DNA of 64,000 nucleotides from Chimaeribacter californicus (GTDB lineage Bacteria; Pseudomonadota; Gammaproteobacteria; Enterobacterales; Enterobacteriaceae), in the NCBI RefSeq assembly GCF_002858675.1, contig NZ_PJZF01000024.1, positions 1 to 64,000 of the forward strand, read 5' to 3'. Below the pieces are notes generated by a model. That model made no database searches and had not been told where the DNA came from. It saw only the letters and a program-made list of their open reading frames with translations. Positions within the stretch are counted from its first letter, which is position 1. The number at the start of each line of letters is the position of its first letter. The position numbers were made by a program, and so were the translations under genes. Positions 45,988-53,604 of this stretch are shown piece after piece.

Positions 45988-47301
45988 ATGAAAATGACCT
46001 CTGCCGCCTTATTGAGTGCCCTGCTGTTCAGCGCCGCCGCACCGGCCGTTACCCCAGAATGGAACGGCACCGTGCTTGGGTTTGAGGCGCCGCCCGCGCC
46101 GCTGCTGGGCGAGATGCTCGGCATCCGCCCGATCCTCACTGACCACGGCTTCAACTACCAGCTCGGCTACCTGAGCCAGCTCGCCTGGAACGCGGGCGGC
46201 GGTTACAACCATGACAGCCACGCCGCCTACATCGACCAGTTCTCGCTGACCTTCACCCAGGATCTCGAGCGCTATACCGGCATCCCGGACGCGCAGATTG
46301 AGGGCAACATCGTCAACCGCAACCACAACGACAGCCTGACCATGAAACGGTTGCAGGACAGCCGGGTCAATTTCAACGATCTGGCGCAGGAGAGCTACGG
46401 CGGCCAGTCGATCACCCGCCTGGGCTGGCTCACCTTCGCCCGCAGTTTTGACCAGCGGCGGCTCACCTGGCGCATCGGCATGATGAACAAAGTGCAGACC
46501 TTCGACCAGATCATCCCCTGTGATTTCCAGATGCTGTCGCAATGCGGCGGCAAGTCTGCCAACTCGCTGAGCTGGAATAACTGGAACGTCCACACCTGGG
46601 GCACCACGCTGGCGTACCGCCTGACGCCGGTGCTCACCCTCAAGGGCGGCATCATGGAGCAGAACAGCTACGCCGCCGACCGCAGCCACGCCTGGAGCTG
46701 GTCAACCAAGGGCAGCAAAGGGTTCCTGCTGCCGGTTGAGATTGAGGCGCGGCCGCACATCAACGGCCTGCCGGGCGCCTATAACCTCGGCGTGCTGTTC
46801 AATAACGCGCCGCAGACCGATCTCTACCGCGCGCAGGCGACCTACCACCGCACCTGGTTCCTCTACAGCGGCCTGAACCAGCAGGTCACGCAGCGCGGCG
46901 GCGACCCGGACCGCGGCATGAGCCTCTCCTGGAGCCTGGGCGTCGCGGACCCGCGCAGCACCTACATTCACTACACCACCGCTGCCTCAATGCGCTACCG
47001 CGGCCTGTTCGACGCCCGCCCGCATGACTGGCTCGGTCTCGGCGTCACCTATATCGAGATGAGCAACCACTATGCGCGCAACCAGGCGTACCAGAATGAG
47101 GTGCAGGGTGTGACCGACTACGGCAATGCCCTCTACAGCCCGCTGCCGGGGCACTCCATCAATGCTGAACTCTATTACCGTTTCCGCCCGGTGGGCTGGC
47201 TGGAGCTGCAACCCGGCCTGCAATACTGGCACCACCCCGGCGGCGTGCGCGAAACGCAGGACGCCTGGGTCACCGGCCTGAAAACCGTGATTTCATTTTA
47301 A
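45988..47301 (+). CDS. OprB-family carbohydrate porin
   Basis: A 437-residue outer-membrane porin. A Sec signal (MKMTSAALLSALLFSAAAPA) is followed by an OprB-type barrel: GGGYNHDSHAAYIDQFSLTF near residue 68, later YRAQATYHRTWFLYSGLNQQ and SLSWSLGVADPRST, ending in VTGLKTVISF with a terminal Phe. OprB porins admit glucose and other small sugars. ATG 45988 follows AAGG; the frame from 45808 runs through the terminator and is rejected. The nucleoside hydrolase starts nine bases after it. Confidence 0.87.
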   Translation: MKMTSAALLSALLFSAAAPAVTPEWNGTVLGFEAPPAPLLGEMLGIRPILTDHGFNYQLGYLSQLAWNAGGGYNHDSHAAYIDQFSLTFTQDLERYTGIPDAQIEGNIVNRNHNDSLTMKRLQDSRVNFNDLAQESYGGQSITRLGWLTFARSFDQRRLTWRIGMMNKVQTFDQIIPCDFQMLSQCGGKSANSLSWNNWNVHTWGTTLAYRLTPVLTLKGGIMEQNSYAADRSHAWSWSTKGSKGFLLPVEIEARPHINGLPGAYNLGVLFNNAPQTDLYRAQATYHRTWFLYSGLNQQVTQRGGDPDRGMSLSWSLGVADPRSTYIHYTTAASMRYRGLFDARPHDWLGLGVTYIEMSNHYARNQAYQNEVQGVTDYGNALYSPLPGHSINAELYYRFRPVGWLELQPGLQYWHHPGGVRETQDAWVTGLKTVISF

Positions 47302-47310
47302 GGAGCACCG

Positions 47311-48291
47311 ATGATCCGTTTACTGATGGTGATGTTTACCCTGCTGGCCGCTTTTGGTGCCGCCGCAACGCCGGGCAGCCCGCTGCCCTTCACGCCTGAC
47401 CCGGCCAAACAGCGGCGGGTGATCATCAGCAGCGACACCAAAAATGAGGCCGACGACGATTTCGCCGTGGCCCATGCGCTGCTGACACCGACCTTTGCGA
47501 TTCGCGGGCTGATTGCCGCGCACTACACACGCACTGCCGCGATGCTCGGCAACCACCAGCCCACCGAGCCGGAAAGTTACCGGGAGTTGCAACGGTTGTT
47601 GAAGGTGATGAATGCCCGGGTGCCGCTGTTCCATGGCGCACAGCACCCGCTGGATGAACGCACGCAACCGCTGAGTGAGGGCGCGCAGGCGATTATCACT
47701 GAGGCGGAACGTGACGATGCCCGCCCGCTGTTTGTGCTGGTGCTCGGCCCGGCCACGGACATCGCCCAGGCATTGGCGGCGCGGCCGTCGATTGCCGGAA
47801 AACTCACCGTGGTGTGGATTGGCGGCAACCCCTACCCGGCCGGTGGCTGGGAGTACAACCTCTATAACGACCCGCGCGCCGCCGACACCCTGATGCGCTC
47901 AAAGGCGGCGATCTGGCAGGTGCCGCACAATGTCTATATGTCGATGCGGGTCTCGCTGGCTGAACTGGCGGTCAAGGTCAGGCCGCAGGGCGCGCCCGGC
48001 CGTTACCTGTGGCAACAATTGCTCGACTTCAACCAGTGGGCGTCTGCACGCATCAAAGATGTCCCCTGGCCGAAAAGCGAAGTGTGGGTATTAGGGGATA
48101 ACCCGGCCGTCGCCCTGCTGCTGGATGACCACGAATACCACTACCAGACCCGCCCGGCACCGGCGATCAACCCTGACCTGAGCTATGGCCCGGGCGACCC
48201 GGCGCACACTCTCCGGGTGTACGACCAGATTGACCCGCATTTCGTGCTGGAGGATTTCTTCGCCAAACTGCAACTGGCGTATGGCGGCTGA
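47311..48291 (+). CDS. Secreted nucleoside hydrolase
   Basis: A 326-residue protein with a Sec signal (MIRLLMVMFTLLAAFGAAA). The metal/ribose-binding N-terminal motif is SDTKNEADDDFAVAHAL (about residues 41-57), a variant of the DTDxGxDD motif of inosine-uridine hydrolases that keeps the DD pair. LVLGPATDIAQAL (about residue 148) and VWIGGNPYPAGGWEYNLYND match the family core. It should split nucleosides or a related N-riboside in the periplasm. TAAGGAGC gives a strong ribosome-binding site just after the OprB stop. Confidence 0.83.
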   Translation: MIRLLMVMFTLLAAFGAAATPGSPLPFTPDPAKQRRVIISSDTKNEADDDFAVAHALLTPTFAIRGLIAAHYTRTAAMLGNHQPTEPESYRELQRLLKVMNARVPLFHGAQHPLDERTQPLSEGAQAIITEAERDDARPLFVLVLGPATDIAQALAARPSIAGKLTVVWIGGNPYPAGGWEYNLYNDPRAADTLMRSKAAIWQVPHNVYMSMRVSLAELAVKVRPQGAPGRYLWQQLLDFNQWASARIKDVPWPKSEVWVLGDNPAVALLLDDHEYHYQTRPAPAINPDLSYGPGDPAHTLRVYDQIDPHFVLEDFFAKLQLAYGG

Positions 48292-48332
48292 GGGTGGAGC
48301 GGATACGCGCCCGGCGTGCCAGATTCGCCGGC

Positions 48333-48752
48333 TCACGGCCTATCTTTCCTGTTTTTTCGCTGATCGCGCCGGGCGGCACGCAGCAGGCGGTTAAACGCCG
48401 GGCAGGCAAGGTGGCTGGGCGCCGGGCAGGCTGCCGCGTGGCGCAAGCCGTCACGCACCTTTTCCAGCTGGCGGATCTGCTGGTCTACCTCGTCGGCTTT
48501 TGCCGCCAGCCGTGCGCGATCCAGTTCCGGGGCGCGTTCATTGCCCAGCATCACGGCGATCTCCAGCAAAGAGAAGCCGGCACGTTGCCCCAATACAATC
48601 AGCGCCAGCCGCGGTAATACATCCACGCGGTATTGCCGCCGCAGGCCGTGGCGGCCAACCGGCCGGATTAACCCTTTCTCCTCATAAAACCGCAGCGTGG
48701 CGGGGGGCAACCCGCTTTGCGCTGCCACTTCACCAATATCCAGCTCCCGCAT
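48333..48752 (-). CDS. MerR-family regulator
   Basis: A 139-residue regulator. The MerR winged helix (IGEVAAQSGLPPATLRFYEE, residues 6-25, then GLRRQYRVDVLPRLALIV) is followed by a dimerising helix (about residues 80-105) and two Cys in ACPAPSHLACPAF (about 108-120), which could bind metal or sense redox state. The spacing differs from the SoxR iron-sulphur motif. It is divergent from the DUF2938 gene across a SoxR-like operator. Confidence 0.87.
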   Translation of the reverse strand: MRELDIGEVAAQSGLPPATLRFYEEKGLIRPVGRHGLRRQYRVDVLPRLALIVLGQRAGFSLLEIAVMLGNERAPELDRARLAAKADEVDQQIRQLEKVRDGLRHAAACPAPSHLACPAFNRLLRAARRDQRKNRKDRP

Positions 48753-48756
48753 CTTG

Positions 48757-48776
48757 ACCTCAAGTGAACTTCAGGT
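48757..48776. promoter_or_regulatory. MerR/SoxR-like operator
   Basis: ACCTCAAGTGAACTTCAGGT is a near-perfect dyad and resembles the SoxR operator CCTCAAGTTAACTTGAGG. TTGACC at 48754-48759 could serve as the -35 of the DUF2938 gene, with the dyad in the spacer, as in MerR-type promoters. Confidence 0.65.
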
Positions 48777-48832
48777 TGCACACTCTTCATACGTTAACAC
48801 GGGGTTAACGCATCAGCGCAGAGGAAAAAATC

Positions 48833-49324
48833 ATGGCAGAGAGCTTGTTGGGGAGTGTATGGGTCGGGATCGGCGCAACCGGGGTAATGGATCTGTGGGC
48901 GCTGGTTCAGCGTGTGGCGTTCGGTACGCCGTCTCTGGATTATGCGCTGGTCGGGCGCTGGCTGGCGCTGATGCGCGACGGCCGGTTTTGCCATCGCCCG
49001 ATCATGGCCGCGCCGCCGGTGAAGGGCGAACGCCTGCTCGGCTGGCTGTGCCATTATGCGATTGGCATCATGTTTGCGGCGCTGCTGGTGGCCGCCGCCG
49101 GGCCGCAATGGCTGCACCAGCCGACGTTGCTGCCCGCCCTGCTGGCCGGGGTGCTCAGCCTCGCCGCGCCTTTCTTTATCCTGCAACCGGCGCTGGGGTT
49201 TGGCGTGGCGGCGTCACGCACCCCGGCCCCGGCCACCGCCCGCCTGCGCAGTGTGAAAAGCCACCTGGCGTTTGGCCTTGGGCTGTATCTGGCAGCAGAA
49301 GTCGGCGCACGCGTGTGGCAGTAA
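48833..49324 (+). CDS. DUF2938 family membrane protein
   Basis: A 163-residue inner-membrane protein with four hydrophobic helices (about residues 8-28, 68-90, 96-122 and 140-160). GATGVMDLWALVQRVAFGTP at the start and HYAIGIMFAALLVAA match the DUF2938 family, whose function is unknown. It is the likely target of the divergent MerR regulator. Confidence 0.8.
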   Translation: MAESLLGSVWVGIGATGVMDLWALVQRVAFGTPSLDYALVGRWLALMRDGRFCHRPIMAAPPVKGERLLGWLCHYAIGIMFAALLVAAAGPQWLHQPTLLPALLAGVLSLAAPFFILQPALGFGVAASRTPAPATARLRSVKSHLAFGLGLYLAAEVGARVWQ

Positions 49325-49391
49325 GGCGCGGCTTATGCGGGGGTGCTACGCTGGAATAACCCGGACACGGATAATTAAGGACGATCATTCT

Positions 49392-49961
49392 ATGCAAATC
49401 AGTGAATTCTCATCAGGCCTCACCCTGCCCTCCGCCACTATCCAGCTGTTGCCGCCCTCTCTGGCGCGGGTGGATGAGGTGTTTGCCGCACTGGCCTCTG
49501 TGCCGAAACCGCACTTTTCTTTCCTGCCCTGGGCATTGGGCACGTTCACCCCTGAGGGGGTGCGGGAGGATATGCAGCAGGCGATAGACCATTTTGAGCA
49601 GGACAGTGAGGAGTACCGCTTCCTGATTGTGCCGCGCCATGGCGATGGGTTGCTGGGCTGCATCGGGCTGCAAATCCGTAACCCGGCCCTGCCGTTTTAT
49701 GAACTGGGTTACTGGCTGCTGCCGGAAGCGACCGGCCATGGCTACGCCTCGCAGGCGGTAGAGGTGCTGGCGGCCTTTGCCTTTGCGCGGCTGAAGGCCC
49801 GGCGGCTCGAGATCCGTATGTCCGGGCGCAATGTGAAAAGCCGGCAGGTGGCAGAACGCAGCGGCTTCCGGCATGAGGCCACGCTGCAACAGGAGCGTAT
49901 TAACCCGGACGGCTGCCCGGATGATACGCTGATCTACGCGCTGCTGCGCCCGGCAACCTAA
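49392..49961 (+). CDS. GNAT-family N-acetyltransferase (RimJ/RimL-like)
   Basis: A 189-residue acetyl-CoA-dependent acyltransferase. The acetyl-CoA loop lies near residue 115 (YWLLPEATGHGYASQAVEVL) and the RimL-like ending includes RNVKSRQVAERSGFRHEATL. Its substrate, perhaps a protein N-terminus or small amine, cannot be inferred. ATG 49392 is the family start; the frame from 49272 overlaps the previous gene. It converges with the DUF2000 gene with a four-base overlap. Confidence 0.87.
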   Translation: MQISEFSSGLTLPSATIQLLPPSLARVDEVFAALASVPKPHFSFLPWALGTFTPEGVREDMQQAIDHFEQDSEEYRFLIVPRHGDGLLGCIGLQIRNPALPFYELGYWLLPEATGHGYASQAVEVLAAFAFARLKARRLEIRMSGRNVKSRQVAERSGFRHEATLQQERINPDGCPDDTLIYALLRPAT

Positions 49962-50371
49962 CGCAGCAGCTTCAGCGCGCCGGTCAGCGAGCTGACCCAC
50001 TTTTTCGGCCCGCACAGCGCGATGCCGTCCAGCGTTTCGCCGGAGAGAGTGCGCTCCGGCAACGCCTGCCCGTATTCATCGAAATCGTGCATCCGGCGGG
50101 CAAAGGCCGGGAACACCACCACCGCTTTAATCTCATTCGCCCCTTCACTGCGTTTCAGCAATGCCTGTAACGTCGCTTCGTCCGCCTGCAAGACCGGCAT
50201 CGGCAGTTTAGAGCTGACGTCAATCTCCAGCCCGGTGGCGTCCGTGAGCTTGCCGCCAAACACCTGCGGGTGGCGTGCGCCCAGCCCGGCGGCCAGGGTG
50301 GCGGCGGTGTTGGCCACCAGCCCCACCGGCAACTCCGGGTTCACGATAATAGCTACACGGTAATAACTCAT
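49958..50371 (-). CDS. DUF2000 family protein
   Basis: A 137-residue protein of the DUF2000 family (YRVAIIVNPELPVGLVANTA at the start, PVFGGKLTDATG-like QVFGGKLTDATGLEIDV in the middle). Function unknown. ATG 50371 has AGGAG upstream. It is divergent from an Lrp-type regulator, a pairing that suggests control by that regulator. Confidence 0.82.
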   Translation of the reverse strand: MSYYRVAIIVNPELPVGLVANTAATLAAGLGARHPQVFGGKLTDATGLEIDVSSKLPMPVLQADEATLQALLKRSEGANEIKAVVVFPAFARRMHDFDEYGQALPERTLSGETLDGIALCGPKKWVSSLTGALKLLR

Positions 50372-50508
50372 CTTCACACTCTCCTGCGGGTTAAGGTCTG
50401 GAGAGAGTGTACGCTGCCGCGTGGGGTAAAAATTTTCTTTATCACCCCTCTTCAGCTGTTTTATGGTAAGGATTACCGCTATCACTTTTTATAGAGGAAA
50501 ATTATTCC

Positions 50509-51021
50509 ATGACTTTGACCCGTCAGGACGCCCTGCTGCTGAAAGCGCTGCAAACAGACAGCCGTATCACCAATCAGGCGCTGGCCGAGGCGGCCGGTAT
50601 GGCCCCCTCCCCCTGCTGGCGGCGGGTCAGGCAGCTTGAGGAGGCGGGGCTGATTACCGGTTACCGGGCGCAGCTTGACCGGAAAAAGCTCGGGCTGGGG
50701 CTGCTGGCGTTTATCCGGATTAAAATTGACAGCCACAGTGAGCAGGAAGCGATGCGTTTTGAGGCGGAAGTGCAGGAGCTGCCGCAGGTGATCGCCTGTT
50801 ACGCCACGGCGGGCAGCGCCGATTTCCTGTTGCAGGTAGTGGCGCAGGATCTGGAGCAGTATTCAGAGTTCGCGATGGCAGTGATCCGGCGGCTGCCGGG
50901 CATCAAAGAGATGGAGACGTCGTTTGTGCTCAAAGAGATTAAGCCCTATAACGCGTTGCCGCTCGGGCTGCACACTACGCCCGGGCTGGGGAAAAACCGG
51001 CCAGGTCTGGACGAATTTTAA
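50509..51021 (+). CDS. Lrp/AsnC-family regulator
   Basis: A 170-residue regulator. The N-terminal helix-turn-helix (LLKALQTDSRITNQALAEAA, then GMAPSPCWRRVRQLEEAGLI) precedes a C-terminal RAM ligand domain (about residues 68-150; AFIRIKIDSHSEQEAMRF, then TAGSADFLLQVVAQDLEQY). Such proteins sense amino acids. It probably regulates itself and the divergent DUF2000 gene. Confidence 0.9.
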   Translation: MTLTRQDALLLKALQTDSRITNQALAEAAGMAPSPCWRRVRQLEEAGLITGYRAQLDRKKLGLGLLAFIRIKIDSHSEQEAMRFEAEVQELPQVIACYATAGSADFLLQVVAQDLEQYSEFAMAVIRRLPGIKEMETSFVLKEIKPYNALPLGLHTTPGLGKNRPGLDEF

Positions 51022-51127
51022 CCCCCTCTGACGTAACCGGTTCCGGCCAAGCGACTGAAAGGCCGAAACCGGCGCAATGCCCCGCAGGGCGCGGGCTGCA
51101 CGCCACAACCTGTGGCTTTTTTCCCGC

Positions 51128-51173
51128 TTACCCACACCCTGACGGCCTGTTTATCCACAGAAAATGTGGATAA
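51128..51173. promoter_or_regulatory. DnaA-box cluster
   Basis: Two perfect consensus DnaA boxes face each other: TTATCCACA at 51151-51159 and TGTGGATAA at 51165-51173. A third, TTACCCACA at 51128-51136, differs by one base. They lie between the convergent Lrp and quinone oxidoreductase genes. The inverted pair could also form an RNA hairpin. Confidence 0.75.
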
Positions 51174-51193
51174 CTCTGGCGAGATGCTAAACC

Positions 51194-52204
51194 TTACCCC
51201 GCCACCTTCAGCACGATCTTGCCGATATGCTCGCCGTTTTCCATGCGGCGGTGGGCGTCGGCGACCTGCGCCAGCGGGTAGACTTTGTCGATCATCGGCA
51301 GGCAGCGGCCGGCGGCCAGTGCAGGCCACACCTGTTCGTGCAGCGCATCAGCAATTTCCGCTTTCTGCGCGGCGGTGCGCGAGCGCAGCAGCGAACCGGT
51401 GACGATCGCCTGTTTTGCCAGAATCGGCATCACGTTGATCTCTTTCGCCACGGCGGAGCCGAGGAAGCCGATGATCACCAGCCGCCCGAACTGCGCCAGC
51501 GAGGCGATGTTCCGCTCAAAATAGGGGCCGCCCATGATGTCGAGGACAACGTCTACGCCTTTGCCACCGGTGTGCTCCGCGATCGCCTCCGCAAAATCCT
51601 GCTCACGGTAGTTAATGGCGGTGGCGCCCAGCGCGCGGATGGCGGCGCATTTCTCTTCGCTGCCGGCGGTGGCGAACGCCTCAATGCCGCGCTCGCGGCA
51701 GAGCATCAGCGTGGTAGTGCCGATGCCGCTGGTGCCGCCGTGTACCAGCACTTTGTCGCCTTTTTTGGCGTTGCCCATGGCGAACACGTTCGCCCAGACG
51801 GTAAAGAAGGTCTCCGGGATCGCCGCGGCGCTCTCCATCGACATCCCTTCCGGTACCGGCAGCGCCTGGGTGGCGGGCACGGTGCAATATTCGGCGTAGC
51901 CGCCGCCGTTGGTCAGCGCGCAGATGCGGTCACCCACGTTATAACGGCTGACATTGCTGCCCACGGCGACCACTTCCCCGGCGATCTCCAGCCCCGGCAC
52001 CGGATCCATGCCCGGCTTCATCGGGTAGTGGCCGGCACGCTGGAGCACGTCCGGGCGGTTAACCCCCGCCGCGTGAACCTTCACCAGCAGTTCACCCTCC
52101 GCCGGTTGCGGCACCGGGGCGGTCTGCGGTTGCAGCACCTCCGGCCCACCCGGCTCGGTGATGGCGATAAAGGTCATGGTTTCCGGCAATGTTACCTGTG
52201 ACAT
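51194..52204 (-). CDS. NAD(P)H:quinone oxidoreductase-like zinc-binding dehydrogenase
   Basis: A 336-residue MDR-superfamily protein of the quinone oxidoreductase/PIG3 type. The GroES-like half has VHAAGVNRPDVLQRAGHYP (about residues 48-66) and PGLEIAGEVVAVG; the Rossmann half has VLVHGGTSGIGTTTLMLC (about residues 152-169). Zinc ligands are absent, as in quinone reductases. It probably reduces quinones with NADPH. The DUF1615 gene lies upstream on the same strand. Confidence 0.88.
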   Translation of the reverse strand: MSQVTLPETMTFIAITEPGGPEVLQPQTAPVPQPAEGELLVKVHAAGVNRPDVLQRAGHYPMKPGMDPVPGLEIAGEVVAVGSNVSRYNVGDRICALTNGGGYAEYCTVPATQALPVPEGMSMESAAAIPETFFTVWANVFAMGNAKKGDKVLVHGGTSGIGTTTLMLCRERGIEAFATAGSEEKCAAIRALGATAINYREQDFAEAIAEHTGGKGVDVVLDIMGGPYFERNIASLAQFGRLVIIGFLGSAVAKEINVMPILAKQAIVTGSLLRSRTAAQKAEIADALHEQVWPALAAGRCLPMIDKVYPLAQVADAHRRMENGEHIGKIVLKVAG

Positions 52205-52262
52205 AGGTTCTCTCGTGGTTTGTGCATGTCTTTACAGCTTAGGCGATTCTGCGGCCGGGCGA

Positions 52263-53396
52263 TTAGCCGGATGTGGCCTTTGCCATACAGCGCTGGTAAC
52301 GGTCGTTGACCCGGTTGGCAAACCAGGCGGTGGTCAGCTTCCGGGTAATTTTCGGGCTTTCCAGCGTAATGCCCGGCAGCACCGCGCGCGGCACCGGCTT
52401 CCCGGCCAGCTTGTCAGCACGGGCATAGACGCGGCGGTAGAGCGCGGTGTCGCCAAAGCCCGCCTCTTCGCCCTGCTCCAGCGCGCGGCGGATTTCGCGC
52501 TCACTCAGATCCAGCGTTTTCCCCAGCGTGCGCACTGCCAGTTCCGTGGTGCCGGGGGTGTCGCTGTCATAGCGGTAGCGGATCAGGTCGCCGTCCAGCG
52601 CCAGCGGGAGGCCGCTTATCTGGCTTACCGCCTGCTGGAAGGCGGCGTTACGGCTGGCATACCACCCGGCGTTGAAATCGGCGAAGCGGTAGAGCGGCTG
52701 CGGGTAGTCCGTAGGGTAGCCGAGCAGGTGCAGCGTGCCGAAATAGATCCCGCCCCGGCGGCTGAAGACCTCCTGGCGGATCGTGCCGGTGACCGGATAG
52801 GGGTAGCCTTTGGCGTGGGCTTCGGCAAAGGCGATGCTCACCTGCATCGGCCCGCCGGTATGCACCGGGTTCAGGTTGCCGAACAGCCGCTGGCCCATCG
52901 GCACCATGCCGATGAAGTCATCAAAAATGTCGCTCAGCTCTTTCTCATTGCGCACCTTGTCGAGCCGCGCGCTGTAAGATTTCCCATCAGAAGAGGGGAT
53001 CAGCAGCGCGGTACGCACCACAAAGGCCGGGATGTGCTTCTCCCCGGCGCGGCGTTCGATCTCTTTCCAGGCGATGTTGCCCAGCCCCGGCACCGGCGCA
53101 TCCGCCTTGAAATTGGACTCCTGCTCCGTGACCGCCAGCACCGCGCAGAGGTTGCTGCGACTGGGGGTGAGCTGCTGGGCGGCGAAGGCCGCGGTGATGT
53201 CGGTAGCCCAGCCCTGCCGGTCAGCGGCGGACGGCGGCATCAGTTTCACCACCTCGGCGCGCACATCGGCCGGGCGCATAGCGGGTGTTTCGGTTTTCGG
53301 TTTGCTGGTACAGCCGGCCAGCGCCAGCAACGCCACCAGCGCCAGCGGGCGGGCAGAAAAACGCACAGGCGGCACAGCAAAGGCGGTCAGTTCCAT
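52263..53396 (-). CDS. DUF1615 family lipoprotein
   Basis: A 377-residue lipoprotein. The signal peptide ends in the lipobox LALAGC (Cys at about residue 29). The mature part contains the DUF1615 core (AVTEQESNFKADAPVPGLGN near residue 88, then GPMQVSIAFAEAHAKGYPYP near residue 183). The AVTEQESNF segment recalls lysozyme-like folds with a catalytic Glu, but no activity is established. The protein would sit in the outer membrane facing the periplasm. Confidence 0.85.
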   Translation of the reverse strand: MELTAFAVPPVRFSARPLALVALLALAGCTSKPKTETPAMRPADVRAEVVKLMPPSAADRQGWATDITAAFAAQQLTPSRSNLCAVLAVTEQESNFKADAPVPGLGNIAWKEIERRAGEKHIPAFVVRTALLIPSSDGKSYSARLDKVRNEKELSDIFDDFIGMVPMGQRLFGNLNPVHTGGPMQVSIAFAEAHAKGYPYPVTGTIRQEVFSRRGGIYFGTLHLLGYPTDYPQPLYRFADFNAGWYASRNAAFQQAVSQISGLPLALDGDLIRYRYDSDTPGTTELAVRTLGKTLDLSEREIRRALEQGEEAGFGDTALYRRVYARADKLAGKPVPRAVLPGITLESPKITRKLTTAWFANRVNDRYQRCMAKATSG

Positions 53397-53604
53397 AAGT
53401 TCCCTGTTTTATTGGTAAAGCGGGCGTGAAGCGTCCCTTTATGCCTACCGTAACAAATCCCTGTGGGGCGAACCAGCCTCCCTCCGGCCACTGATGCCGC
53501 CGGCTTATCATTTCCGCCTGCTTTTCCACCCTGCTGGGTGATTTTCTTAACATGCACTACAATTTTCCTAATCGTTTCTGGAAAGCAAGAGTGAGAGCAA
53601 CAAC

